From positions 1-33,871 of the forward strand of contig JAISSB010000027.1 in NCBI GenBank assembly GCA_031273325.1: 33,871 nucleotides of DNA, read 5' to 3'. Source of the DNA: Treponema sp. (lineage in GTDB: Bacteria; Spirochaetota; Spirochaetia; Treponematales; Breznakiellaceae). A program made the translations under genes and the position numbers. Below are positions 23,050-31,264 of the stretch, in pieces. Each line of letters begins with the position of its first letter. The stretch's first letter is position 1. The notes under the pieces are model-generated. The model did no database searches, was not told where the DNA came from, and worked only from the letters and a program-made list of their open reading frames with translations.

Positions 23050-25116
23050 ATGCAGTTAGCACCTAAAATTTCTTTGCTGATCGGCGTATTGGTATTCATG
23101 ATCTCGCTGGGTATTGGCAGCGCAGCCGTTATTGTTTCGTTAAGAGTCGTCGAGGAAATCGCATATTCGGCACTGCTCAGTCAGGCAGATTCGAGTGCGT
23201 TTATAGTCTCGGCCGAAATAGAAGCGCAACTCGCCGTCCTTCAGGAATTGGCGAACCGGATACGGGTGCGTACGATGAACTATGAGGAACAGCGCGAAGC
23301 ATTGCTCCCGGATATAGACCGCCTCGGATACTTGGATTTCGGCATTGCTGATATGCAGGGACATGTGCGCTATGTGAAAGAAAGCAATACGACGGCCGAC
23401 CTTTCACACCGAGACTATGTCAAGCAAGCTCTCGCAGGGAGAGCGGCAGCTTCAGACGTTCTAATCAGTACCGTTATCAATGCGCCGGTGATAATGCATG
23501 CAGTTCCTATTACAAACGATGCAGGAACAGTGGTCGGCACGCTTATCGGGAGAAAAAACAGCACCGCAATAACCGATTTTGCTCAATCAATACAGCTCGG
23601 CGACAACGATTATATCTTTATGGTCGATCACACGGGAAACGTGATCTCGCACACAAACGTCGAGCTGGTGATAAATCAGTACAATCCGATCAACGATCTC
23701 GACCCGAACAATGCCGAACTCAGACGCACCGTTCAAAGAGCGCTTGAACAAAAGCACGGGACGGCTCAATACAGCTTTTCCGGACGCGATATCATCGTCG
23801 GCTACAGTCAGGTTCCCGGCTTTTCGTGGATCCTCTTCGTCACTATGGATAGAGGAGAGCTGCTCACTGTAACGGACAATCTCAGAAACACTATTATTAT
23901 TATCGGCCTCGCGTTCCTGATCATCGGGATCGTCTGCGCTTATATTATCAGTGCGTCTATTACCAAACCAATCGTCTATTTATCGCGCATTTTGAAAGAT
24001 GTTGCGGCCGGAGACCTTACGAAGACCTATACCTTTAAATCCCGTGACGAGATCGGCGATATGGTGCGCTACTTTAATCAAACTATTGAAACTATAAAAC
24101 TGCTTATAAGCGACATTAAAGATCAAACGAAAGCTTCAAGTGATATTGGTACTGTCTTGTCGGTTACCGTCAATAAAACAGCCGTGTCCATTGATCAGAT
24201 CGTGGAGAAGATTCACAGTATTCAACAGAAAATACAAAATCAATCGGATTCGCTCCAAGAGATAGACACTGCTATGACCGATATTATCGGCGTCATTCAC
24301 CATGTGACCGATGCTATTAATCACCAAGCAACGCGCATTAGCCACTCGTCTGACGCTATCAAACAGATGCTGGGCAATGTAGACTCGGTACGGAAAACCT
24401 TGGTTACGAACATGAACGATGTGAGCAGTTTGTCAGAATCGTCTAAAGTCGGACAAGAAAGTATTCTTGAGGTTGTTCAAGATATACGGACAATGACTAA
24501 AGAATCAGAAGGGTTACTCGCGATCAACAGTATTATAGAAAATGTTGCAAATCAAACGAATCTCCTTTCGATGAATGCTTCTATTGAAGCTGCCCATGCA
24601 GGAGAAGCGGGAAAGGGTTTTGCCGTTGTTGCAGGTGAAGTACGGAAATTAGCTAAAAATGCAGCAGACCAATCAAAGGTGATTGCTAATACGTTAAACA
24701 CTATTAAGGATGCAATCAAAGAAATTACTGGATCAACTGATTCCGTTCTCAATAAGTTTGAACTGATCGATAATAAAATTACGGTCGTTTTAAAGCAGGA
24801 AGAACAGATTAACCGGGCAATAGATAACCAAGGAGCAGAAAGCTCTCTTATTTTGGAATCGATGCATGACTTAACGGACATTACCCACGACGTACATGAC
24901 GGTTCAAAATCTATTTTGCAAAAAAGCACCGTGATCGATTCCAGCACGAAAAATATTGCACGTATGGCGCATGCCATTATCGAAGGGATGCACGAGATGA
25001 TACAAAATACAGAAGAAATAGACAGTGCCGTAAAAAACGTACAAGAAATCAGCATTAATAATAAAGAAAATATTGATACCTTAGTGCAAAAAGTGTCCCG
25101 CTTTAAGGTTATTTAA
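23050..25116 (+). CDS. Methyl-accepting chemotaxis protein, dCache type
   Basis: A 688-residue transmembrane chemoreceptor. The first membrane segment is about 7-31, the periplasmic double-Cache sensor about 35-275 (with YIFMVDHTGNVISHTN and FSGRDIIVGYSQVPGFSW), and the second segment about 281-303. A HAMP domain follows (SITKPIVYLSRILKDVAAGD). The signalling tip includes NQTNLLSMNASIEAAHAGEA and GKGFAVVAGEVRKLAKNAA, reaching about 535. It passes ligand signals to CheA through CheW and so biases flagellar rotation. GAGGGAA precedes the ATG by about 6 nt. The gene stands directly after the 1.4-kb double array A5/A6, with only 65 bp for its promoter. The ligand cannot be told. Confidence 0.95.
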   Translation: MQLAPKISLLIGVLVFMISLGIGSAAVIVSLRVVEEIAYSALLSQADSSAFIVSAEIEAQLAVLQELANRIRVRTMNYEEQREALLPDIDRLGYLDFGIADMQGHVRYVKESNTTADLSHRDYVKQALAGRAAASDVLISTVINAPVIMHAVPITNDAGTVVGTLIGRKNSTAITDFAQSIQLGDNDYIFMVDHTGNVISHTNVELVINQYNPINDLDPNNAELRRTVQRALEQKHGTAQYSFSGRDIIVGYSQVPGFSWILFVTMDRGELLTVTDNLRNTIIIIGLAFLIIGIVCAYIISASITKPIVYLSRILKDVAAGDLTKTYTFKSRDEIGDMVRYFNQTIETIKLLISDIKDQTKASSDIGTVLSVTVNKTAVSIDQIVEKIHSIQQKIQNQSDSLQEIDTAMTDIIGVIHHVTDAINHQATRISHSSDAIKQMLGNVDSVRKTLVTNMNDVSSLSESSKVGQESILEVVQDIRTMTKESEGLLAINSIIENVANQTNLLSMNASIEAAHAGEAGKGFAVVAGEVRKLAKNAADQSKVIANTLNTIKDAIKEITGSTDSVLNKFELIDNKITVVLKQEEQINRAIDNQGAESSLILESMHDLTDITHDVHDGSKSILQKSTVIDSSTKNIARMAHAIIEGMHEMIQNTEEIDSAVKNVQEISINNKENIDTLVQKVSRFKVI

Positions 25117-25185
25117 AACGATACAGTCCGTATAGCGGGCGGTTTATGCTTGAATAGATGCGGACAGTATGTTAGATTAGTCTTA

Positions 25186-26547
25186 ATGATTATTATATTA
25201 CGGATTGTACTGGGAATTATTGGACTGGGACTTGTTGTTTTTGTCCATGAATTAGGGCATTTTTTAGCGGCGCGCCTTGTCGGTGTTGACGTTGAAGCTT
25301 TTTCTCTCGGTTGGGGGAAACCGATTCTCAAAAAACGTATTGGTGCGGTTGAGTACCGGATCGGGATGTTTCCCGTCGGCGGATACTGTAAAATGCGGGG
25401 CGAAAACGGCTTTCAAGAAGCTTATGCCGCTCATTTGACGGCAGTTCCCCCGGAACCGGGTACCTTTTATGGTGTTGCTCCGTGGCGGCGGATCATTATA
25501 TCGGCTGCAGGCCCCCTCTTTAATATACTGTTCGCCGTACTTGCACTCGCCGGCGTGTGGGGCGTTGGCTTTTCTATTCAAACACTTGAAAACAAAATAG
25601 TGCTTGCTTCAAGCATAGAATCTAAGGAATACCCGGCCGACGAAGCGCATTTGGCTACCGGGGACCGGATCGTTGAGATCGACGGGAAACCGATTGAAAC
25701 ATTTCGGGATATTCAAGAAAATATTGCCTTTAATCCGGAAAAGACTCTTCCGCTTACAGTCGAAAGAGACGGAGAGCTGCACACACTTACGATAAAGCCG
25801 ACATTGGATAAAACAACAGCAACGGGGCAGATCGGCGTATACTATTGGGCAGATCCGATAATTGCTGCCGTTACCCCCGACAGTGCAGCCGCACGTGCCG
25901 GACTACAGTCCGGTGACCGGATTCTTACGGTTAATGACGAACCGTTACTGTACACTGTTGCGCTCGTGCCGATACTTGAAGAACATCCTTTGTTCCTTGA
26001 AATAACTTATCGCCGTAACGGTGAAATGTACACAGCAAATCTCCCCGTTTCGTACACGGACACAGGAGCAGCCGATTTGGGTATTGAATTTGAAACGATC
26101 ACGTACAAAACACCGCAATTGAACCCATTGAGCGCCTTTGCAAAGGGAGTTGAAGAATCGGTGCGGACAGCCGTTATTTCGGTCAAGAGTCTGGGGCTTT
26201 TATTCCGGGGTATTGATTTGACTCAAGCTGTTTCCGGACCGGTCCGCATAACCTATATGGTCGGCGACACAGCAACGGCAGCCTTCAGTCAAGGGTTGCA
26301 TACCGGCTTTGTTACCGTGGCAAATTTCCTTGCCCTTATTTCTATTTCACTGTGCATTATGAATCTGCTCCCCCTGCCGGTGTTAGACGGCGGGTTAATA
26401 CTGCTTTTTATTATTGAGATAATCAATCGAAAACCGCTCAATCCGCGAGCAATTACCCTCTTTCAAACGGTTGGAATCATTCTTATCTTTGGCTTAATGC
26501 TCTTCGCCCTTTTTGGAGATATTCTGTATTTCGTTCACGGAGCTTAA
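25186..26547 (+). CDS. rseP: Site-2 (intramembrane) zinc metalloprotease RseP/RasP
   Basis: A 453-residue S2P-family protease that cuts membrane-spanning anti-sigma factors or signal-peptide remnants within the membrane. The zinc motif HELGH is at 21-25 in the first membrane segment and the second motif NLLPLPVLDGG at 393-403 supplies the third ligand (Asp401). PDZ domains lie between (GDRIVEIDGKPI and ARAGLQSGDRILTVNDEPL). I use the ATG at 25186 because the family starts a few residues before the first helix; a TTG 36 nt upstream would add 12 residues. Neither start has a good Shine-Dalgarno sequence. The 3' end overlaps the convergent tsaB by 54 bp. Confidence 0.93.
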   Translation: MIIILRIVLGIIGLGLVVFVHELGHFLAARLVGVDVEAFSLGWGKPILKKRIGAVEYRIGMFPVGGYCKMRGENGFQEAYAAHLTAVPPEPGTFYGVAPWRRIIISAAGPLFNILFAVLALAGVWGVGFSIQTLENKIVLASSIESKEYPADEAHLATGDRIVEIDGKPIETFRDIQENIAFNPEKTLPLTVERDGELHTLTIKPTLDKTTATGQIGVYYWADPIIAAVTPDSAAARAGLQSGDRILTVNDEPLLYTVALVPILEEHPLFLEITYRRNGEMYTANLPVSYTDTGAADLGIEFETITYKTPQLNPLSAFAKGVEESVRTAVISVKSLGLLFRGIDLTQAVSGPVRITYMVGDTATAAFSQGLHTGFVTVANFLALISISLCIMNLLPLPVLDGGLILLFIIEIINRKPLNPRAITLFQTVGIILIFGLMLFALFGDILYFVHGA

Positions 26548-27165
26548 CGCATTTCTCACATACAACGGTTCAATGGGACTTTCTTGTGCAAGCATGCTGA
26601 GTGCCGGTGCAATTCCCCGCCTTCGATGGGGATCTAAAACCATTCGCTGAGAATCCACCAACGGTTTTAGATCGGCATACAACAGATCAGCACCGGGACC
26701 GGTCAAAAGAATCTTCTCGCTTCCTTCGAACCACTGTGCAATACCGGCAGCAGCTATATCACAGTAGGGAGAAAGCCTTTGGCCGTCACGGTAGAGCGCA
26801 CTAAAATATTTATGCGTTTTCGCATCAATACTTGGAACAACGTAGCCGGGCCAGCCTTGTGCACCGTATGCCATACAATCAAGCGTTGGAGCAGTTTTAA
26901 GGGGGATATTAAGCGCACGAGCGATCCCTTGTGCGGTAGCAAAACCAATGCGGATTCCGGTAAACGAGCCGGGTCCCTGTACACAAGCAACAGCTTCTAA
27001 TGTTTGTACGTGAATATGGGCGAGATTTAAGAGCGATTCGGCAACAGTAAGGATTAATGATTCATGCTTTAAGCCGGAATCAACTTCGCTGTACCAAAAA
27101 CCGGCGGGAGTAGTAAGCGCGACAGAAAACACCGTCGTTACAGTATCAAACGCAAGAATAGTCAC
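26494..27165 (-). CDS. tsaB: tRNA t6A synthesis protein TsaB
   Basis: A 223-residue ASKHA-fold protein that partners TsaD in the transfer of threonylcarbamoyl to A37 of ANN-decoding tRNAs. Diagnostic segments are MTILAFDTVTTVFSVAL and CVQGPGSFTGIRIGFATAQG (about 61-80), followed by LDCMAYG. It lacks the metal ligands of TsaD, as expected. The start overlaps the tsaE 3' end by 20 bp, showing tight coupling. Its last 54 bp overlap rseP in the opposite direction. The t6A link suits the presence of tRNA-Ile2(CAU) in the window, itself a t6A substrate. Confidence 0.93.
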   Translation of the reverse strand: MTILAFDTVTTVFSVALTTPAGFWYSEVDSGLKHESLILTVAESLLNLAHIHVQTLEAVACVQGPGSFTGIRIGFATAQGIARALNIPLKTAPTLDCMAYGAQGWPGYVVPSIDAKTHKYFSALYRDGQRLSPYCDIAAAGIAQWFEGSEKILLTGPGADLLYADLKPLVDSQRMVLDPHRRRGIAPALSMLAQESPIEPLYVRNALSSVNEIQNISKKGEEH

Positions 27166-27604
27166 TCGTAGGTCCGCCTGTTACGGTAATTTTTCTTGTT
27201 TGTGAATCGACAATAGCAATGTTAACGAGAAAAGCGTCACGCGGAATAACACCGTGAATACGCTCACTCCATTCAATGACGGTAATGCCGTTACCGTAGA
27301 TTCTTTCTTCCACTCCAAGATTATAAAAATCGGCTTCATTTGCTAACCGGTAGGCATCTATGTGATATAAAGGGATAACGCCGTCATATTCAATAACGAT
27401 ATTAAACGTTGGACTTGTTATTTCTTCATGTATGCCGATCCCTCGTGCAATTCCTTTGGTAAAATAGGTCTTTCCCGCTCCTAATGCACCGTGCAAAGCA
27501 ACAACAGCATTTCTTTTAAGCTGTTGTTGCGCGAATAAAGCTCCGATTGCTATTGTTTGCTGGGGGGTAGTAGACAGTGATTCAAAAAGGTAGGGAACCG
27601 TCAT
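27146..27604 (-). CDS. tsaE: tRNA t6A synthesis ATPase TsaE
   Basis: A 152-residue P-loop ATPase of the TsaBDE complex. Walker A GALGAGKT is at 39-46, followed by GIGIHEEITSPTFNIVIEY, YHIDAYRL and a TVIEWSERI segment typical of the family. It resets the TsaD-TsaB heterodimer by ATP hydrolysis. The ATG lies inside the upstream gene, which it overlaps by 23 bp, and no strong Shine-Dalgarno sequence is seen, so translation is probably coupled. tsaB follows with a 20-bp overlap. Confidence 0.94.
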   Translation of the reverse strand: MTVPYLFESLSTTPQQTIAIGALFAQQQLKRNAVVALHGALGAGKTYFTKGIARGIGIHEEITSPTFNIVIEYDGVIPLYHIDAYRLANEADFYNLGVEERIYGNGITVIEWSERIHGVIPRDAFLVNIAIVDSQTRKITVTGGPTSDYSCV

Positions 27605-27845
27605 GATCCATGCTGTGTATACGTTGTTTTAAACTTCTTCTTAGAGGAACCAAGGGATAATCGACTGTGTCATTAACGGTAAGCAACACTGATTTTTCTC
27701 CCGTTGGTTTTGTTTCAATAGAAAAATCAATACGACTTTCAATAATCTTATTCAATATTTTAATGACAGCCGTTCCTCCATAAAACATACGGTAGTAAAT
27801 TGGGCTTGCTTTTCGCACAATATCTTTGATTTCAATTATTTCCAT
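27582..27845 (-). CDS. Conserved small protein upstream of tsaE, function unknown
   Basis: An 87-residue protein, mixed alpha/beta, without signal peptide or membrane segment, basic near the C-terminus (RRSLKQRIHS). No family was recognised. It heads the tsaE-tsaB transcript, overlaps tsaE by 23 bp and has its own promoter upstream. GGTGG about 8 nt before the ATG is a weak ribosome-binding site. The tight overlap argues for a real gene expressed with the t6A genes; whether it works with them is unknown. Confidence 0.75.
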   Translation of the reverse strand: MEIIEIKDIVRKASPIYYRMFYGGTAVIKILNKIIESRIDFSIETKPTGEKSVLLTVNDTVDYPLVPLRRSLKQRIHSMDHDGSLPF

Positions 27846-27874
27846 ATATAAGCCACCACTACAGTTTATCCTGC

Positions 27875-27903
27875 ATCTTATATAAAAACGGGAAAAACGT
27901 CAA
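27875..27903 (-). promoter_or_regulatory. Probable promoter of the tsaE-tsaB operon
   Basis: On the minus strand, TTGACG (27898-27903), a 17-bp spacer and TAAGAT (27875-27880) lie about 30 bp before the first gene of the operon. A second TTGACA lies 9 bp further upstream. Confidence 0.5.
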
Positions 27904-27908
27904 GAATG

Positions 27909-28685
27909 TCAAAAGCGCCCCACAATAATTCCGGTTACAACCCACTGCATGACTGCTTCAACTCTTAACCGGATAGCAGTCGGAATATCAACTCTATCTA
28001 CAATAAAATCGGCGATATGCGCGCCGGCAATACAGTATGCAAGCATTCCTTCACGTACCGGCTCAAAATATAATTGCATAATGAGACCGCTTTCTGCAAT
28101 AATAGGAACAAAATAAAAATTCATACTTCTAATATTACTCAGTGTGTATAAAAACCGCCGTGAATTCGCATTTATGTCCGCTCTAAAATACGAGTTTCCA
28201 AAATTTTCGTCCTGCAGCCGGAAAAAAAATGTTTCTTGCCGCGGAACCGTCGTTGCAGGAGGCGGGTCCGGTACATCAATTAATCGGAATGGACTTTCAA
28301 CTCGGCTAGCTTCTTCAAAAAGCGGGGTATGATCAAGTGTTGGAGAATGATAGTCGGGATCTTTGAGCGTTTTAATCTGTCCAACCGCATTGTATACATC
28401 AATAAATTTCGCATCTGTGGGGATAATCATCAATAATTCTACGAGCACTGTTGGATTTCTGCTTAAAATCGGGTCGGCGAGCGTTTTATCTAATTCTGAG
28501 CGGGACAGAAACTGTATCCCTTCAGAACGGTGGACAGAACTCACAAGCCCGGTTGGAGAAAACACTGTTTGACGGTGCTCACGGCTCAATCGTGGAAAGA
28601 TACTGTCAAAACTGCGGACGTTTTGCCCAAAACAAGGAACGAGTATTAAGCATTTAACCAAAAGCAACCATATATTCTTTTTCAT
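27909..28685 (-). CDS. Exported hypothetical protein (treponemal DUF6675-like)
   Basis: A 258-residue protein with an N-terminal signal sequence (MKKNIWLLLVKCLILVPC). The cysteine after LVP could be a loose spirochaetal lipobox; otherwise cleavage would be by signal peptidase I after FGQ. The mature part contains VELLMIIPTDAKFIDVYNAV and RRFLYTLSNIRSMNFYFVPI and ends in a hydrophobic beta-like stretch. It resembles a treponemal family I recall as DUF6675, of unknown function. I start at 28685, where GGGAG lies 6 nt upstream, rather than at an ATG 21 nt further up that abuts the rpe stop. It probably shares a transcript with rpe. Confidence 0.75.
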   Translation of the reverse strand: MKKNIWLLLVKCLILVPCFGQNVRSFDSIFPRLSREHRQTVFSPTGLVSSVHRSEGIQFLSRSELDKTLADPILSRNPTVLVELLMIIPTDAKFIDVYNAVGQIKTLKDPDYHSPTLDHTPLFEEASRVESPFRLIDVPDPPPATTVPRQETFFFRLQDENFGNSYFRADINANSRRFLYTLSNIRSMNFYFVPIIAESGLIMQLYFEPVREGMLAYCIAGAHIADFIVDRVDIPTAIRLRVEAVMQWVVTGIIVGRF

Positions 28686-28706
28686 ACAAACTCCCAACAT
28701 ATACAT

Positions 28707-29384
28707 TTATGACTTTATCGTGATATTCCCACGAAACTGTTGTACTAATGCGGCCTTATCCGGAGCATTGAAAAATGCTGAACCGGTTACCAATACATCT
28801 GCTCCTAAGGAGCGTGCATGTCCTGCATTCGATTCATTGATTCCACCGTCCACTGCAATAAGAAAATTGAAATGATATTTCGCTCTTAATTCCGCAAGGC
28901 TCCGTACTTTCTCTAAACATTCCGGAATTAAGTGCTGTCCGCCGAACCCGGGGTCAACAGTCATAACAAGCACTAAATCAACAAAGGGAAGCGACGGTTC
29001 CAGCATAAACACTGGAGTTGAAGGAACGATACTGATTCCGGCTTTTTTATGGGCATGCTGTATCACTTCAAGAAATTTATGTACATGTGCAGTTACTTCA
29101 AAATGAAAGCTAATATTATCAGCCCCTGAAGCAATAAATACTTCGAGCAATTGCTCTGGATGTGTTACCATTAAATGAATGTCAAAAACTGCGTTACTTT
29201 GAGGACGAAGATCCGAAATTAATTTCGGACCAAACGTTAAATTGGGGACAAAGCGATTATCTGTTACATCAAAATGTACCCATTCAGCTCCTGCAGCTTC
29301 AATTTCAGCAACTGCCGCTGCGAGGTTAGAGAAATCTGCCCCTAATAACGAAGGGGCAACAATGACCCGTTGCTTAGTATGCAT
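28707..29384 (-). CDS. rpe: Ribulose-phosphate 3-epimerase
   Basis: A 225-residue TIM-barrel enzyme that interconverts ribulose 5-phosphate and xylulose 5-phosphate in the pentose phosphate pathway. The N-terminal VAPSLLGADFSNL, VHFDVTDNRFVPNLTFGP, the metal-site DIHLMV, VMTVDPGFGGQ and VDGGIN are all present. The usual DG after the second strand reads DN, a mild variant. The ATG has no Shine-Dalgarno sequence; the -10 box ends about 10 nt upstream, so the leader is only some 4 nt. The hypothetical gene downstream is separated by 21 bp. Confidence 0.95.
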   Translation of the reverse strand: MHTKQRVIVAPSLLGADFSNLAAAVAEIEAAGAEWVHFDVTDNRFVPNLTFGPKLISDLRPQSNAVFDIHLMVTHPEQLLEVFIASGADNISFHFEVTAHVHKFLEVIQHAHKKAGISIVPSTPVFMLEPSLPFVDLVLVMTVDPGFGGQHLIPECLEKVRSLAELRAKYHFNFLIAVDGGINESNAGHARSLGADVLVTGSAFFNAPDKAALVQQFRGNITIKS

Positions 29385-29394
29385 ACAATTTAAC

Positions 29395-29423
29395 AGTATA
29401 CCTTAAAGGTGTGCGTTCTGCAA
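29395..29423 (-). promoter_or_regulatory. Promoter of rpe with a nearly leaderless start
   Basis: On the minus strand, TTGCAG (29418-29423), a 17-bp spacer and TATACT (29395-29400). The predicted start near 29388 is about 4 nt before the rpe ATG. Confidence 0.75.
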
Positions 29424-29429
29424 ATAGCC

Positions 29430-30293
29430 TCACGAGAATACAACTGTACGATTGTTATAGACAAGAACACGCCGTTCAATATGCGCCTGAACTGCACGTG
29501 CCAAAACACTTCGTTCAATATCTTGTCCCGTTGCGATCAGATCATCAACCGAAAATTTGTGATTTACCCGTTGCACATCTTGCTCAATAATTGGTCCGGC
29601 ATCCAGTTCCTCGGTAACATAATGCGCCGTTGCTCCAATGATCTTCACTCCCCGTACATAAGCTTGGTGATACGGTTTTGCCCCAGGGAAACCGGGCAAA
29701 AATGAGTGGTGAATATTGATAATACGGTTTGAGTACGCATTAATGAGAGCTGGTGGAATAATCTGCATATACCGTGCAAGTACAATAAAATCAGTACGAT
29801 ACTCGTTGAGTACCCGTATTTGTTCTTCTGTTTGCGCTTCACGGTTTGCCGCAGTAATGGGTATATGTTCAAACGGGAGCGAAAACCGTTCGGCGTCGGT
29901 GCGTACTTGTTCATGGTTGCTTATAATGACCGAAATATCAACGTTAAGCGATGCGGTTCTCCACCGTGCAAGTAAGTCTAAAAAACAGTGTGCATACTTT
30001 GATACAAAGATCGCCATACGTTGGTGTACTGCAGATTGGTACAGTTCCCATATCATATCAAATTTCCGTGCGGATTCATGGGTAAAAATTGTTTTAAAAT
30101 CGTCAAGACTCACAGAAAAACATTCTAAATCCCATTCGACGCGCATAAAAAACATGGCAGATTCATGGTCAGTGTGCTGATCAAGGTACACAATATTGGC
30201 GCCTAACCGGGCAAGCAATGCGGTAACATTTGCAATAATACCGTTACAGTCAGGGCATACCATGAGCAACACGGCTGTGTGGTGCCGGTTCAT
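29430..30293 (-). CDS. purU: Formyltetrahydrofolate deformylase
   Basis: A 287-residue enzyme that hydrolyses 10-formyltetrahydrofolate to formate and tetrahydrofolate, balancing one-carbon pools. An N-terminal ACT-like domain (about 5-85, CPDCNGIIANVTALLARLGA) precedes the formyltransferase domain with NIHHSFLPGF, GAKPYHQAYVRGVKIIGATA and HYVTEELDAGPIIEQD; the Asn, His and Asp of the active site are present. The ATG follows the argF stop directly, with GGGAG inside the argF end as ribosome-binding site, so the two are co-transcribed. A biosynthetic PurN is excluded by the ACT domain. Confidence 0.95.
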   Translation of the reverse strand: MNRHHTAVLLMVCPDCNGIIANVTALLARLGANIVYLDQHTDHESAMFFMRVEWDLECFSVSLDDFKTIFTHESARKFDMIWELYQSAVHQRMAIFVSKYAHCFLDLLARWRTASLNVDISVIISNHEQVRTDAERFSLPFEHIPITAANREAQTEEQIRVLNEYRTDFIVLARYMQIIPPALINAYSNRIINIHHSFLPGFPGAKPYHQAYVRGVKIIGATAHYVTEELDAGPIIEQDVQRVNHKFSVDDLIATGQDIERSVLARAVQAHIERRVLVYNNRTVVFS

Positions 30294-31211
30294 TTAAACT
30301 CCCAGCGTTGCAGCAAGCACAGCTTTGATCGTGTGTTTGCGGTTTTCTGCTTCGTCCCATGCGCGGCTTTGCGGTCCGTCTATCACCTCTGCAGTGACTT
30401 CTTCCCCTTTGATCGCCGGCAGACAGTGCAAAAAAATAGTATCCGTTCTTCCGGTTTTATCCATAAGCGCTTGATTAACCTGATACGGTCTCAAGAGGCT
30501 GCTGCGTTCAATTTTTTTCGATTCTTCTCCCATTGATGCCCACACATCGGTATATATTGCGTCTGCACCGTGTACTGCTTCAAGGTCAGCGGTCACTGAC
30601 ACTGTGGATCTGGATTTGGTTGCTATCTGTTGACAGCGAGCCAGAAAATCAGGGTCTGGATTGAGAGATTCCGGCGTGATAATGCATATATTCACACCCA
30701 TCTTTGCACAGATAACGGTCAAAGAACGCGCAACATTATTCCTTCCGTCACCAATGAATACGAGCAAGCGCGGCTGTTGTATGTTTTCTTCAAGAGTCAT
30801 AAGATCAGCCAAAGCTTGAGTTGGATGAAAATCGTCTGTCAATCCGTTGTATACCGGTACCCCGGCATACCGTGCAAGTGTTTCAACAGTTGCTTGTTTG
30901 AATCCGCGGAATTGAATAGCGCTGAACATACGGCCGAGTACCCGTGCGGTGTCTTCAATTGATTCTTTCGAGCCAAGCTGAATATCCGCCGTTGAAAGAA
31001 ACACCGGATGCCCCCCTTCCTCTCCAAAAGCTGTTTCAAACGCGCACCGTGTCCGCGTTGAGCGCTTTTCAAAGAGGAGCGCTAATGTTTTACCAACGAA
31101 CCGTTGTTGTGGTTGTTTTTCTGCCTTTAATTGCCGTGCGCTATCAAGGAGAAAACGAATCTCTTCAGCCGAATAATCAAATAAACTCAGTAATGATCTT
31201 CCTTTTAGCAT
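30294..31211 (-). CDS. argF: Ornithine carbamoyltransferase
   Basis: A 305-residue enzyme (from the chosen start) that forms citrulline from ornithine and carbamoyl phosphate, or runs in reverse in the arginine deiminase pathway. The carbamoyl-phosphate motif STRTR is at 51-55, FHPTQ at 128-132 and HCLPA near the C-terminus. No other arginine biosynthesis genes are present, so a catabolic role (arcB) is possible. An ATG 24 nt upstream is in frame, but the -10 box TATACT (31217-31222) lies between the two and ends 5 nt before the chosen ATG; hence a leaderless start at 31211. purU follows without a gap. Confidence 0.93.
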   Translation of the reverse strand: MLKGRSLLSLFDYSAEEIRFLLDSARQLKAEKQPQQRFVGKTLALLFEKRSTRTRCAFETAFGEEGGHPVFLSTADIQLGSKESIEDTARVLGRMFSAIQFRGFKQATVETLARYAGVPVYNGLTDDFHPTQALADLMTLEENIQQPRLLVFIGDGRNNVARSLTVICAKMGVNICIITPESLNPDPDFLARCQQIATKSRSTVSVTADLEAVHGADAIYTDVWASMGEESKKIERSSLLRPYQVNQALMDKTGRTDTIFLHCLPAIKGEEVTAEVIDGPQSRAWDEAENRKHTIKAVLAATLGV

Positions 31212-31216
31212 AGTAA

Positions 31217-31222
31217 AGTATA
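31217..31222 (-). promoter_or_regulatory. -10 box of argF, predicted leaderless
   Basis: TATACT on the minus strand is followed by TTACT and the argF ATG, so transcription should begin at or within a base or two of the start codon. The layout mirrors asnS (TATACT, TACTCA, ATG). No good -35 box is visible. Confidence 0.5.
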
Positions 31223-31264
31223 CTACCATAGGCATTGAGTATGAGTCTATCGTTCCTTTTACTT

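Noticed and set aside
24552-25055. 167-residue minus-strand frame inside the chemoreceptor gene
   Set aside because: Shadow of the highly conserved signalling domain; hydrophobic and motif-free.
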